Below, piece by piece: positions 13,379 to 22,736 of a stretch of DNA of 64,000 bases. Under the pieces are notes generated by a model that saw nothing but the letters and a program-made list of their open reading frames with translations, searched no databases and was not told where the DNA came from. The DNA is from an uncultured Pelagibacteraceae bacterium (GTDB taxonomy: Bacteria; Pseudomonadota; Alphaproteobacteria; Pelagibacterales; Pelagibacteraceae), in NCBI GenBank assembly GCA_902624015.1, contig CACNVV010000001.1, positions 1 to 64,000 of the forward strand, written 5' to 3'. Every line of letters starts with the position of its first letter. Within the stretch, counting starts at the first letter, position 1. Position numbers and translations under genes: made by a program.

Positions 13379-14671
13379 CTATATTAAATTGTATTGATAA
13401 TCTCTAGCCTCTACTACCTCTTTTGGTAAATTAAGCTCTACATCCTCTAATTTAATTATTTCATCCTTACTAATATCTTTTTTTAATATAGCATTATCAG
13501 TAAGACCTAACGGCAATATTTTTTCATTTTTTGATTTTTCTGAAGTTATCAATCTACCTCTTACACAAAATCCACCCTCACCGTCGAGTTTTTCACCTTT
13601 TTTTAAATTCTTTTTTGCAATACTAGCAACTTCGGCATTGTAATTTTTTGTAAAACCAGTTGCTCTATTATCTAAAGCTATAGAGTATATAGATTGAGCG
13701 AGCTCTAAACCTATATAATGATATGGCCTCCAGATAGCAGAATAATTACCAGAGGAATCTGTAACCATTCCATAATCTTTGAAACAATTTTTTACGTATT
13801 CGTTTTTTGCTTTTAAAACAATGTAAACACCCCATCTTAAATCATTTTCAATATTTTTTTTTTCTAAATCGATACTTGATATTACCTCTACCTGCCCTGC
13901 ACTATCAATTAATCCTCCATCTTTTTTAGGAATCATTTTCTTGGCAATATCATAAACACCAACTGGAGGAAAAGTTAAACCATTAATCGGACATTTTAAA
14001 TTTGCAGCATTACTTACGGCACACATTTCTATTGCTGATTTATCTCCACACAAAAAACTATTAAACATTTTGGGATTCATTCCAGATTCGTTTTCTGCTC
14101 TTTCTTTAGTTAAACCATAATGTCCCCAAACTGTATCAGGAGTAGAATATTCAAATGATGGGTGATACTTGGTACCTTTTCCAGCACAAATAACTTCGAA
14201 ACCGTTTAATCTTGCCCATTCAATTTGTTCTAGAATTAATGAAGGTTGATCACCATAAGCCATTGAACAAATTACATTATTTTTTTTTGCCAAATCTGAA
14301 AGATATTTCCCACATGTAATATCAGCTTCAACATTGACTAAAATTACATTCTTTTTATTTTTTATTATTTTATCCGCATGCACTGTACCTATAATTGGAT
14401 TTCCTGTAGCTTCTATAAATATTTCTATATCTCTATCTAAAATTTCATCTAGCGAGTTCGAAAAATTAATTTTATCTATACTTTTAGAACTAAGACCACT
14501 ATTTGAACAATTTTTTTTAGCTTGGTTAATATTGATGTCAACAATGCTATCGATGTGTATTTTATTTAAATGATTATATTGTGCCAAAAACATGCTAACA
14601 AATTTTCCACATCCAATAAAAGCTATTCTAATTGGATTAGTTCTAGTCTCTAATTTTGTGTGTAAAAACAT
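13379..14671 (-). CDS. SAF-domain NAD(P)-dependent oxidoreductase, homoserine-dehydrogenase-like (COG4091 type)
   Basis: The 430-residue product has an N-terminal Rossmann fold (RIAFIGCGKFVSMFLAQY, about 15-32; EIFIEATGNPIIG, about 82-94) like homoserine dehydrogenases, a middle part with GDQPSLILEQIEWARLNGFEV and AGKGTKYHP, and a C-terminal SAF-type domain (about 350-425, LKKGEKLDGEGGFCVRGRLI ... LGLTDNAILKKDISKDEIIKLEDVEL). This architecture matches proteins called predicted homoserine dehydrogenase with SAF domain. The true substrate is not known to me; the family is sometimes found in sugar or sugar-acid catabolism, but the neighbours (tRNA-Leu, nadK, gamma-glutamylcyclotransferase-like, CinA-like) give no such hint. 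A threonine-pathway role is not supported. Confidence 0.7.
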   Translation of the reverse strand: MFLHTKLETRTNPIRIAFIGCGKFVSMFLAQYNHLNKIHIDSIVDININQAKKNCSNSGLSSKSIDKINFSNSLDEILDRDIEIFIEATGNPIIGTVHADKIIKNKKNVILVNVEADITCGKYLSDLAKKNNVICSMAYGDQPSLILEQIEWARLNGFEVICAGKGTKYHPSFEYSTPDTVWGHYGLTKERAENESGMNPKMFNSFLCGDKSAIEMCAVSNAANLKCPINGLTFPPVGVYDIAKKMIPKKDGGLIDSAGQVEVISSIDLEKKNIENDLRWGVYIVLKAKNEYVKNCFKDYGMVTDSSGNYSAIWRPYHYIGLELAQSIYSIALDNRATGFTKNYNAEVASIAKKNLKKGEKLDGEGGFCVRGRLITSEKSKNEKILPLGLTDNAILKKDISKDEIIKLEDVELNLPKEVVEARDYQYNLI

Positions 14672-14677
14672 TTTAAA

Positions 14678-15079
14678 TTATGTTTGTAATGCTTTTATTA
14701 AAAAACTTTTATCAAGTTTACAATCTCTATAACCTCTTTTTACAACATTTAAATATCTTTCGGTTGGAAATTTGAATGGTGATTTTTTTACCATTGTATA
14801 AGTCATCACTTTTTTTCCATAATAATAAAAGTAGTATTTTTTATAAAGAATTGGAAAATCTTCATAAACATCTAATTTTTTTTCATCACTTTTTGAAATT
14901 TCAAATAAAGCTCCTGGAACTATAGAATTTTTTTTAGGCTGTATATCTGCAGCTCTATATTTGCTTCTAAAAGTTAATCTAAAATCTTTTAAATTTATTT
15001 TTTTTAAGAAAATACTATCTTTACATCTACGCTTCATTTGAAAATGATGAAGATTACTTCCATAGGCAAAATACAGCAT
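14678..15079 (-). CDS. Gamma-glutamylcyclotransferase-like protein
   Basis: A 133-residue single-domain protein with the substrate-binding loop YFAYGSNL (3-10) and a Glu in VYEDFP (Glu 73) at the position of the catalytic acid of this fold. Members convert gamma-glutamyl amines or dipeptides to 5-oxoproline, some acting on glutathione. Specificity is unknown. It abuts the CinA-like gene with a one-base overlap and lies 6 bp before the SAF-domain gene, so the three are likely cotranscribed. Confidence 0.75.
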   Translation of the reverse strand: MLYFAYGSNLHHFQMKRRCKDSIFLKKINLKDFRLTFRSKYRAADIQPKKNSIVPGALFEISKSDEKKLDVYEDFPILYKKYYFYYYGKKVMTYTMVKKSPFKFPTERYLNVVKRGYRDCKLDKSFLIKALQT

Positions 15080-15828
15080 TATCTATCTACTACCTCAATT
15101 TTTTTCTCATTTACAAATTTTAAAATTTGAGAATTGCAATTATCAATTTTATTTTGATCCTCAGATCTAATTACAATTGAAACTCCTAATTTTCCTGCAT
15201 GAAAAAATGGGTAGCTACCAATTTCAACATCTTTATTATCATTTTGTACTTTAGTTAAAGAGTTTGCTATTTCACTTTCTACTGTTTTTAAACTTATTGT
15301 AAGACTTTTAATTGGTTCTCCACCAACAATTTTATTTGTTAAACCACCTAACATAGATTTCAAAATAGAAGGAACGCCAGGTAAAGAAAAAACATTTTCA
15401 ACATTAAATCCTGGGGCACCACTTGTTGGATTTAAAATTAATTTTGCATTCTCTGGCATCCATGCCATTTTTTGTCTACCCTCATTAAATTCACCAGGTT
15501 GATAATAAGCTTCTAAAATTTTAAAAGCCTCTTCATGGACTTCGTATTTAATTGCAAATGCTTTTGAAACTGATCGAGCAGTAATATCATCATGCGTTGG
15601 TCCAATACCACCAGTTGTAAAAACATAATCGTATGTAGATCTAAGAAAATTTAAAGTATCAACAATTGTCTGCTCAACATCAGGAATCACTCTAACTTCT
15701 GCAACATTTACACCAATTGAATTTAGCCAAATTGCTAAAGTTGAGGTATTGGTATCTTGGGTTCTGCCAGATAAAATCTCGTTACCAATGATTAAAATTG
15801 ATGCATTAACTTTTGCTTTTTTATTCAT
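15079..15828 (-). CDS. CinA N-terminal (MoaB/MogA-like) domain protein
   Basis: The 249 residues correspond to the molybdopterin-binding-like domain of competence/damage-inducible protein CinA: ILIIGNEILSGRTQDTNTSTLAIWL (11-35), the loop TTGGIGPTHDDITARS (71-86), then APGFNVENVFSLPGVPSILKSM. The C-terminal amidase domain (nicotinamide-mononucleotide deamidase in CinA/PncC) is absent. Stand-alone versions are common in alphaproteobacteria; a role in nucleotide or pyridine-nucleotide repair is known for some relatives and is only a suggestion here. Divergent from sfsA with a 20-bp gap. Confidence 0.85.
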   Translation of the reverse strand: MNKKAKVNASILIIGNEILSGRTQDTNTSTLAIWLNSIGVNVAEVRVIPDVEQTIVDTLNFLRSTYDYVFTTGGIGPTHDDITARSVSKAFAIKYEVHEEAFKILEAYYQPGEFNEGRQKMAWMPENAKLILNPTSGAPGFNVENVFSLPGVPSILKSMLGGLTNKIVGGEPIKSLTISLKTVESEIANSLTKVQNDNKDVEIGSYPFFHAGKLGVSIVIRSEDQNKIDNCNSQILKFVNEKKIEVVDR

Positions 15829-15848
15829 ATGAAATATATAATTTAGTA

Positions 15849-16547
15849 ATGGAATTTACCAAGTCTTTATTAAAAGGCAAACTAATCAAACGTTATAAAA
15901 GGTTTTTTACTGATGTTAAGCTAAGTAAAGAAATTGTCACAGCTCATTGTCCTAACACGGGATCAATGAAAGGTTTGTTAAATGAGGGTAATGAAGTTTA
16001 TTTGCTTCCTAATAATGATCCAAAAAGGAAACTTAAATATGGATTGGAGATTATTAAATCTAGAAAAAATTTAGTTGGAGTAAATACTCATATGGCAAAT
16101 AGAATAGTTGAGCATGGTCTCAAAAATAATCTAATAAATGAACTAAAGAATAATGACATTATAAAGCCTGAGGTTTTTTTTAATAAAGAAACAAGATTCG
16201 ATTTTTTATTAGAAAAAAAGACACAAAAAACCTTTGTTGAAGTTAAAAATGTTACTTTATTTAGAAATAAGGATACTGCTGAATTTCCAGATGCGCCAAC
16301 AGCAAGGGGAACAAAGCATTTATTAACCCTTATTGATGCCATAAAAAAAAGTTATAAAACATACTTAATATTTTTAGTTCAAATCCAAAATATGAAATAT
16401 TTTAAAATAGCTAAAGATATAGATGAAGAATATTATAAGACTTATTTAATAGCTAAAAAAGCTGGTGTAAATTTTTTAGCGTATAGATGTGATATAAGTT
16501 CTAAAAAAATTTTTATAGATAAAAAATTAAAAATTATAGATGACTGA
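15849..16547 (+). CDS. sfsA: SfsA family protein (sugar fermentation stimulation protein homolog)
   Basis: SfsA proteins bind nucleic acid and have a nuclease-like fold; the physiological role is unclear. The start at 15849 (MEFTKSLLKGKLIKRYKRFF) matches the family N-terminus; an in-frame ATG at 15813 would add 12 unaligned residues and overlap the cinA-like gene. Seen motifs are CPNTGSMKGLLNEGNEVYL (about 37-55), the metal-binding-like RFDFLLE and TFVEVKNVTLF (about 115-140), and FPDAPTARGTKHLLTL (about 147-162), all SfsA hallmarks. The last 8 bases overlap map, starting a nine-gene plus-strand run. Confidence 0.9.
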   Translation: MEFTKSLLKGKLIKRYKRFFTDVKLSKEIVTAHCPNTGSMKGLLNEGNEVYLLPNNDPKRKLKYGLEIIKSRKNLVGVNTHMANRIVEHGLKNNLINELKNNDIIKPEVFFNKETRFDFLLEKKTQKTFVEVKNVTLFRNKDTAEFPDAPTARGTKHLLTLIDAIKKSYKTYLIFLVQIQNMKYFKIAKDIDEEYYKTYLIAKKAGVNFLAYRCDISSKKIFIDKKLKIIDD

Positions 16548-17310
16548 TTATAAAGAAAAATTTGAAAAAATGAGAATTGCTGGGAACTTGGCTGCAAGAA
16601 CTTTAGATATGTTAACTGAAAATATTAAAGAAGGTGTATCTACTGATCATATTGATAAACTTGGATATGAATTTATTAGAGACAACGGTGGGCATTCTGC
16701 CCCACTCTATTATAGAGGGTTTACAAAATCTTTATGCACATCTTTAAATCATGTTGTGTGCCACGGAATACCCTCGGATAGAATTTTACAAGAAGGTGAT
16801 GCTGTAAACGTTGATGTGACAGCAATTGTTGATGAACATTACGGTGATACAAGCAGAATGTTTTGTATTGGAAAAACTCCAGTAAAGTTAAACAATCTTA
16901 TAGATGCTACTTATGAATCTATGATGAGAGCAATTAAAATTTTAAAACCAGGAATTAAATTGGGAGATATCGGTTATGAGATACAATCTTTTGTGGAAGA
17001 AAAAGGATTTTCAGTCGTCAGGGATTTTTGTGGTCACGGAATAAGTACAACATTTCATGAGCCGCCAAATATTTTACACCATGGTAGAAAAAATACAGGT
17101 ATGGAATTAAGACCTGGTATGACATTTACGATAGAACCAATGATAAATGAAGGAAAATATGATGTTAAAATGTTAAATGACGGTTGGACAGCTGTTACAA
17201 AAGATAAATCTTTATCTGCACAATTTGAACATACGTTAGGAATTACTGAAAATGGTTATGAAATCTTTACAGAATCTGCTAAAGGTTATTCTAAGCCTCC
17301 ATACTTATAA
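16540..17310 (+). CDS. map: Methionine aminopeptidase, type I
   Basis: Removes the initiator methionine from nascent proteins. The 256 residues contain the five metal ligands of the pita-bread fold: Asp in NVDVTAIVDEHYGDTSRMF (two), His in VRDFCGHGIST, Glu in FTIEPMIN and Glu in AQFEHT, plus the substrate His in HEPPNI. No N-terminal zinc extension, so type Ia. Overlaps sfsA by 8 bp and is 3 bp before purB. Confidence 0.96.
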   Translation: MTDYKEKFEKMRIAGNLAARTLDMLTENIKEGVSTDHIDKLGYEFIRDNGGHSAPLYYRGFTKSLCTSLNHVVCHGIPSDRILQEGDAVNVDVTAIVDEHYGDTSRMFCIGKTPVKLNNLIDATYESMMRAIKILKPGIKLGDIGYEIQSFVEEKGFSVVRDFCGHGISTTFHEPPNILHHGRKNTGMELRPGMTFTIEPMINEGKYDVKMLNDGWTAVTKDKSLSAQFEHTLGITENGYEIFTESAKGYSKPPYL

Positions 17311-17313
17311 TTA

Positions 17314-18606
17314 ATGATTAAAAGATACTCGCGAAAAGAATTAACTGATATTTGGTCAGAAGAAAATAAATACAAAATCTGGTTAGATGTTGAGGTTGCA
17401 GCTGCAGAAGCAATGGAAAAACTTGGTCAAATTCCAAGAGGTGTTGCTTCAATAGTTAAAAAAAAAGCCAGAATTAATGTAAGCAGAATTCACAAAATAG
17501 AATCTGAGGTAAAACATGACGTAATAGCATTTCTTACCTCAGTAACTGAAAAAGCTGGAATTAAAGCACGTTACCTACATCAAGGAATGACATCATCAGA
17601 TATTTTAGATACTAGTTTTAATATTCAATTAGTCCAATCAGGTAAAATCATTTTAAAAGATATAGATCAAATTTTAAAAGTTTTAAAAAAACAAGCCAAA
17701 AAATATAAATTTACACCATGTATGGGAAGAAGCCACGGTATCCATGCTGAACCAATTACTTTTGGATTAAAATTGGCTTCATTTTATGAGGAATTTAAAA
17801 GAAACAGAAATAGATTAAAAGATGCGATAGATGAAGTATCAACTTGTGCAATATCTGGTGCTGTTGGAACATTTGCTAACGTCAATCCAAATGTTGAAAA
17901 ACATGTGGCAAAAAAATTAGGTCTAAAAGTTGAGCCAATTTCCACACAAGTAATTCCAAGGGATAGACATGCATTTTATTTTTCTGTTTTAGGAATTATT
18001 GCAGGCTCCATAGAGAGAGTGGCAGTTGAAATAAGACACCTGCAAAGAACAGAAGTTTATGAACTACAAGAATATTTCTCTAAAAATCAAAAAGGTTCAT
18101 CTGCAATGCCTCATAAAAAAAATCCTATTTTAAGTGAGAATCTTACCGGTTTAGCTAGAATGATTAGAAGTACAGTTGTACCAGCACTTGAAAATATAGC
18201 GCTTTGGCATGAAAGAGACATTTCTCATTCCAGTGTTGAAAGAAATATTGGACCAGATGCTAATATAACAACTGATTTTGCATTAGTTAGGCTAACAAAT
18301 ATTTTAGATAACATGATTATTTATCCGAAAAAAATGCTTGAAAATTTAAATTTAACAAAAGGTTTAATTTTCTCTCAAGAAGTTATGCTGGAGTTAACTA
18401 AGGCAGGATTGAGCAGAGAAAAATCATACAAAATGGTACAATCTTATGCAAAAAAATGTTTTGCAGAAAATTTAAATTTAATTGATGTTATTTCATCTGA
18501 TAAATTTATAATGAGTAAAATTTCACCAAAAAAACTAAAGACTATATTTAATTATTCTAAACACTTTAAAAATGTAAATTTTATCTTTAGAAGAGTTTTT
18601 AAATAA
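17314..18606 (+). CDS. purB: Adenylosuccinate lyase
   Basis: Acts twice in purine synthesis, releasing fumarate from SAICAR and from adenylosuccinate. The 430 residues have the superfamily signature GSSAMPHKKNP (about 265-275), the N-terminal MIKRYSRKELTDIWSEENKY, the TSSDILDTSFNIQL segment (about 91-104) and SHGIHAEPITFG with the catalytic His (about 139-150). Its stop overlaps the purC start by one base. Confidence 0.96.
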   Translation: MIKRYSRKELTDIWSEENKYKIWLDVEVAAAEAMEKLGQIPRGVASIVKKKARINVSRIHKIESEVKHDVIAFLTSVTEKAGIKARYLHQGMTSSDILDTSFNIQLVQSGKIILKDIDQILKVLKKQAKKYKFTPCMGRSHGIHAEPITFGLKLASFYEEFKRNRNRLKDAIDEVSTCAISGAVGTFANVNPNVEKHVAKKLGLKVEPISTQVIPRDRHAFYFSVLGIIAGSIERVAVEIRHLQRTEVYELQEYFSKNQKGSSAMPHKKNPILSENLTGLARMIRSTVVPALENIALWHERDISHSSVERNIGPDANITTDFALVRLTNILDNMIIYPKKMLENLNLTKGLIFSQEVMLELTKAGLSREKSYKMVQSYAKKCFAENLNLIDVISSDKFIMSKISPKKLKTIFNYSKHFKNVNFIFRRVFK

Positions 18607-19391
18607 TGAAAAAAGGAAAAAAATTATACGAAGGAAAAGCTAAAATAATTTATGCAACAAGTGATAAAAATTTAGTTATCCAATATTTTAAAGATGATGC
18701 AACTGCATTCAATAATCAAAAAAAAACTACCATTGAAGGTAAAGGCGTTTTAAATAATAGAATATCTGAGCATATACTTTCAAATTTATCTGAGGTTGGA
18801 ATTAAAAATCATTTAGTAAAAAGAATTAATATGAGAGAACAACTGGTCAAGCTAGTTGATATAATACCAATAGAATTTATAGTAAGAAACATTGCAACCG
18901 GATCATTAACTAAAAGATTAGGTATTGAGGAAGGAACCGTCCTTGAACGACCATTGATAGAATACTGTCTAAAAGATGATAAGCTTGGAGATCCAATAAT
19001 TAGTCGTGAACATATTTTAACTTTTAATTGGCTTAATGAAATGCAGCTTGATTGGATTGATGAAAATCTATCTAGATTAAATGATTTTTTACTAGGAATG
19101 TTTAGAGGTGTCAGAATAAAATTAGTAGATTTTAAAGTTGAATTTGGTTTCACTCATGAAAGTGAAAAAACTCAAATTATATTGGCTGACGAAATAAGCC
19201 CTGACACATGCAGATTGTGGGATACTTTAACAGATAAAAAACTCGATAAAGATAGATTTAGAAAAGATTTAGGAGATCTAATCCCTGCATATACAGAGGT
19301 TGCAAAAAGGCTTGGGATACTTCATGAACAATCAAATGTTTCTGCTGTAAATGTCACCCAGCTTTCATCTGTAAAAAGAAAGAAGAAATGA
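18606..19391 (+). CDS. purC: Phosphoribosylaminoimidazole-succinocarboxamide synthase
   Basis: Joins aspartate to CAIR in purine synthesis. At 261 residues it is a normal single-domain PurC: KLYEGKAKIIYAT (about 6-18, ATP-binding), NRISEHILSNL, PIEFIVRNIATGSLTKRLG (about 85-103), LVDFKVEFG and ADEISPDTCRLWD (about 198-210). One-base overlap with purB and a 4-base overlap with purS suggest coupled translation through the operon. Confidence 0.97.
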   Translation: MKKGKKLYEGKAKIIYATSDKNLVIQYFKDDATAFNNQKKTTIEGKGVLNNRISEHILSNLSEVGIKNHLVKRINMREQLVKLVDIIPIEFIVRNIATGSLTKRLGIEEGTVLERPLIEYCLKDDKLGDPIISREHILTFNWLNEMQLDWIDENLSRLNDFLLGMFRGVRIKLVDFKVEFGFTHESEKTQIILADEISPDTCRLWDTLTDKKLDKDRFRKDLGDLIPAYTEVAKRLGILHEQSNVSAVNVTQLSSVKRKKK

Positions 19392-19630
19392 AAATCTCAG
19401 TAATAATAACTTTAAAGAAGGATGTTCTTGATCCACAGGGAAAGGTTATTCATCAAACTTTGGATGGAATGGGTTTCAATGATGTTAATGAAGTAAGACA
19501 AGGAAAGTATTTTGAAATAGACAGTAAAGAAACAGATAACGACAAAGCAAAAGCAAAAGTTGAAGAAATGTGTAAAAAACTTTTGGCAAATCTTGTAATA
19601 GAAAATTATAAAATTATTGATCCTAAGTAA
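19388..19630 (+). CDS. purS: Phosphoribosylformylglycinamidine synthase subunit PurS
   Basis: An 80-residue accessory subunit that bridges PurL and PurQ in the three-part FGAM synthase. It shows the PurS pattern: ISVIITLKKDVLDPQGKVIHQTLDGMGF, then VRQGKYFEID and CKKLLANLVIENYKI. Small but certain by position between purC and purQ. Confidence 0.95.
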   Translation: MKISVIITLKKDVLDPQGKVIHQTLDGMGFNDVNEVRQGKYFEIDSKETDNDKAKAKVEEMCKKLLANLVIENYKIIDPK

Positions 19631-19633
19631 TTA

Positions 19634-20317
19634 ATGAAATCATCAGTTATTACTTTTCCTGGTTCAAATTGCGACAGAGACATGGATGTTGCTCTAAAAA
19701 AATTTGGGTTCAAAAATAAAATGGTCTGGCATGCAGATGCTGAATTGCCAAAAAGTGATTTAGTTGTATTACCAGGTGGGTTTTCATATGGGGACTACTT
19801 AAGATGTGGAAGTATGGCATCTAAATCAAAAATAATGCAGTCTGTAATTAATTTTGCAAATTCAGGAGGTATGGTTATGGGTATCTGTAATGGATTTCAA
19901 ATATTGGTAGAAACTGGTTTGGTTCCAGGTGTTTTGCTTAGAAACAAATATTTAGAATTTATCTGTAAAAACGTTTTTGTAAAAATTAACGATAAAAAAA
20001 ATAAATATTTTAAAAATGTTGATAACGAAGTTTTAGAATTTCATATAGCTCATAATGAAGGAAATTATTTTTGTACCAATGATCAATTAAAAGAAATTGA
20101 AGATAATAATCAAATAGCTATTAACTATTGTGATGAAAGTGGAAAAATAGAAGATCAATTTAATCCTAATGGATCCATAAAAAATATTGCTGGTATATTT
20201 AATAAAGAAAAAAATGTTCTGGGTATGATGCCCCACCCTGAAAGAATGATTGATACATCATTATCTGGTGAAGATGGATCATTATTTTTTAAAAACTTAA
20301 TAAACAACTTAAAATGA
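19634..20317 (+). CDS. purQ: Phosphoribosylformylglycinamidine synthase subunit PurQ (glutamine amidotransferase)
   Basis: Supplies ammonia from glutamine to PurL. The class I amidotransferase triad is visible: Cys in MGICNGFQIL (about 82-91) and His/Glu in MMPHPERM (about 197-204). The PurQ-specific N-terminal VITFPGSNCDRDMD and GGFSYGDYLRCG segments are present. 227 residues, usual size. The stop overlaps purL. Confidence 0.97.
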   Translation: MKSSVITFPGSNCDRDMDVALKKFGFKNKMVWHADAELPKSDLVVLPGGFSYGDYLRCGSMASKSKIMQSVINFANSGGMVMGICNGFQILVETGLVPGVLLRNKYLEFICKNVFVKINDKKNKYFKNVDNEVLEFHIAHNEGNYFCTNDQLKEIEDNNQIAINYCDESGKIEDQFNPNGSIKNIAGIFNKEKNVLGMMPHPERMIDTSLSGEDGSLFFKNLINNLK

Positions 20318-22506
20318 TTGTAAACGAACAAGTAGCAGTTGATCACGGTTTAAAGAAAGATGAATACGCTAAAATTTGTGAACTATTAAAGAGAACACCT
20401 AATATCACAGAACTTGGGATTTTTTCTGCAATGTGGAATGAACATTGTTCTTATAAATCATCAAGATTACATTTAAAGAAGCTACCTACTAAAGGAAAGA
20501 AAGTTATCCAAGGTCCTGGAGAAAATGCAGGTGTTATCGATATTGAGGATAATGATGCAATAGTTTTTAAAATAGAAAGTCACAATCACCCTTCATTTAT
20601 TGAACCTTACCAAGGTGCTGCTACTGGAGTTGGCGGAATAATGCGTGATGTATTTACAATGGGTGCAAGACCAATAGCTAACTTGAACTCTATTCATTTT
20701 GGATCACCACAACATAAAAAAACGAAAAATTTATTAAGAGGTGTTGTTCACGGAATAGGTGGTTATGGAAATTGTATGGGTGTTCCTACAATTGCTGGTC
20801 AAACAAGTTTTGATAACTCCTATAATGGAAATATTTTGGTTAACGCTATGACTTTAGGATTGGTCAAAAAAGATAAGATTTTTTACTCTAAAGCTGCAGG
20901 TTTAAATAAACCAGTTATTTATGTTGGGTCTAAAACTGGTAGAGATGGAATACATGGAGCAAGTATGGCTTCAGCTAGTTTTGATGAAAAAATAGAAGAA
21001 AAGAAACCAACTGTTCAAGTAGGAGATCCGTTTACAGAAAAACTTTTACTTGAAGCTTGTTTAGAGTTAATGGCAGGAGACTCGATTATAGCTATACAGG
21101 ATATGGGTGCCGCTGGTTTAACATCATCAAGTATTGAAATGGCATCTAAAGGAAACCTTGGAATTGAAATCAATTTAAACAAAGTGCCATGCAGAGAAAC
21201 TAAAATGACACCTTACGAAATTATGCTCTCTGAGAGCCAAGAAAGAATGTTGATTATTTTAGAAAACGGTAAAGAAGAACAGGCAAAAAAAATATTTGAT
21301 AAATGGAACTTAGATTTTGCAGTGATTGGAAAAACTACTAAATCTAAAAAAATAGAACTTTACTTTGATGAAGAAAAAGTTGCAGATATTCCAGTTAATA
21401 CCTTAGTTGAAAACTCTCCTATGTACGATCGAAAATGGAAAAAAGCAAAACTTCCTAAAAAAAATAAGATTAAAAAAGAAAATATTAAACATTTAAAAAT
21501 TATCGATGTATTAAAAAAAATTTTAGCAAATCCAAATGTATGTAGTAAAGAATGGATTTGGCAACAATACGATCATACTGTTATGGGAGATACAATACAA
21601 AAGCCTGGTGGAGATGCAGGGGTTGTTAGAGTTCATGGAACAGATAAAGCTGTTGCTGCTTCTGTAGACTCTTCTGCGGTATATTGTTGGGCTCACCCTT
21701 TAACTGGAGGAAAACAAGTAGTTTGTGAAAGTTTTAGAAATCTTATATCTGTTGGTGCAAAACCAATTGCTATAACCAACTGTTTAAATTTTGGTAGTCC
21801 AGAAAATGAAGAAAATATGGGCGAGTTTGTTGAATGTGTTCAAGGTATTGGTGAAGCAAGCGAATATTTAAAGTTCCCAGTGGTTTCTGGAAATGTATCT
21901 TTCTACAACCAAACTAAAGATCAAGGCATAAAACCTACACCAGCAATTGGTGGAGTTGGTTTGATCAAAGATTATAAGAATATGATTACTATGGATTTTA
22001 AAGAAGTTGATAATTTGGTTTTAGTGATTGGAAAAACCGAAGGACATATTGATCAAAGTTTATTTGCAAGAACTGTTTTAGATGAAAAAAATGGACCCCC
22101 ACCTGAAGTAAATTTATTTAATGAAAAAAATAATGGAGAAACTTTACTCAAATTGATTGATAATAGTTTAATAAAAAGTGCTCATGACGTTTCTTTAGGA
22201 GGTATAATTACTGCGGTAGCAAAAATGTGTATTAAAGGAAAAAAAGGAATAAATATTAAAAAACCTAAATATCTAATTAATGAAATAGAATACTTTTTTG
22301 CTGAAGATCAAGGTAGATATATTATAGAAATAAACAAAAAAGATTTTAAAAAAGTGGCTGATATATTACATAAAAATGCAGTCCATTTTGATGAACTTGG
22401 CACAATTAATGAAAATGAACTATATATTAATGATAAGACAAAAGTTACAATTGACGAATTATCAACTTCAAATAAAAGTTGGCTTACAAACTATATGAGT
22501 AAATAA
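20314..22506 (+). CDS. purL: Phosphoribosylformylglycinamidine synthase subunit PurL (small form)
   Basis: Catalytic subunit turning FGAR into FGAM. The 730-residue small form needs PurS and PurQ, both encoded just upstream. Recognisable blocks are MWNEHCSYKSS (about 42-52), KIESHNHPSFIEPYQGAATGVGG (about 88-110), QDMGAAGLTSSSIEMAS, and the second half KPGGDAGVVRVHG and AHDVSLGGIITAVAKM. A one-base TAATG overlap joins it to bolA. Confidence 0.97.
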   Translation: MIVNEQVAVDHGLKKDEYAKICELLKRTPNITELGIFSAMWNEHCSYKSSRLHLKKLPTKGKKVIQGPGENAGVIDIEDNDAIVFKIESHNHPSFIEPYQGAATGVGGIMRDVFTMGARPIANLNSIHFGSPQHKKTKNLLRGVVHGIGGYGNCMGVPTIAGQTSFDNSYNGNILVNAMTLGLVKKDKIFYSKAAGLNKPVIYVGSKTGRDGIHGASMASASFDEKIEEKKPTVQVGDPFTEKLLLEACLELMAGDSIIAIQDMGAAGLTSSSIEMASKGNLGIEINLNKVPCRETKMTPYEIMLSESQERMLIILENGKEEQAKKIFDKWNLDFAVIGKTTKSKKIELYFDEEKVADIPVNTLVENSPMYDRKWKKAKLPKKNKIKKENIKHLKIIDVLKKILANPNVCSKEWIWQQYDHTVMGDTIQKPGGDAGVVRVHGTDKAVAASVDSSAVYCWAHPLTGGKQVVCESFRNLISVGAKPIAITNCLNFGSPENEENMGEFVECVQGIGEASEYLKFPVVSGNVSFYNQTKDQGIKPTPAIGGVGLIKDYKNMITMDFKEVDNLVLVIGKTEGHIDQSLFARTVLDEKNGPPPEVNLFNEKNNGETLLKLIDNSLIKSAHDVSLGGIITAVAKMCIKGKKGINIKKPKYLINEIEYFFAEDQGRYIIEINKKDFKKVADILHKNAVHFDELGTINENELYINDKTKVTIDELSTSNKSWLTNYMSK

Positions 22507-22736
22507 TGGCGATGGATTTGAAAGAAATTGAGAATTTTATAAAGGAGGCAATGCCTGATGCAATTGTTGAAATACAAGATTTGGCAGGTGATGGAAATCA
22601 TTATTCAGCTACTGTTACCTCTTCTCAATTTTCTGGAAAAAGTAAAATTGAACAACATAAAATGGTTTACAACTCATTAAAAGGTAGAATGGGCAATGAA
22701 CTACATGCATTAGCAATAAAAACAAAGGAGAGTTAA
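22506..22736 (+). CDS. BolA family protein
   Basis: Small (76 residues) iron-sulfur-related protein. The family core DGNHYSATVTSSQFSGKSKIEQHKMVYNSL is clear, with the His in GNHYS and in QHKMVY that ligate the [2Fe-2S] cluster in Grx-BolA complexes. The next gene is a CGFS glutaredoxin, its known partner, 0 bp away. By analogy with this pair elsewhere it takes part in Fe-S trafficking or iron sensing. Confidence 0.92.
   Translation: MAMDLKEIENFIKEAMPDAIVEIQDLAGDGNHYSATVTSSQFSGKSKIEQHKMVYNSLKGRMGNELHALAIKTKES

Noticed and set aside
15813..15848. ATG at 15813 as sfsA start
   Set aside because: It would overlap the divergent CinA-like gene and add residues not seen in SfsA proteins; the ATG at 15849 is the family start.
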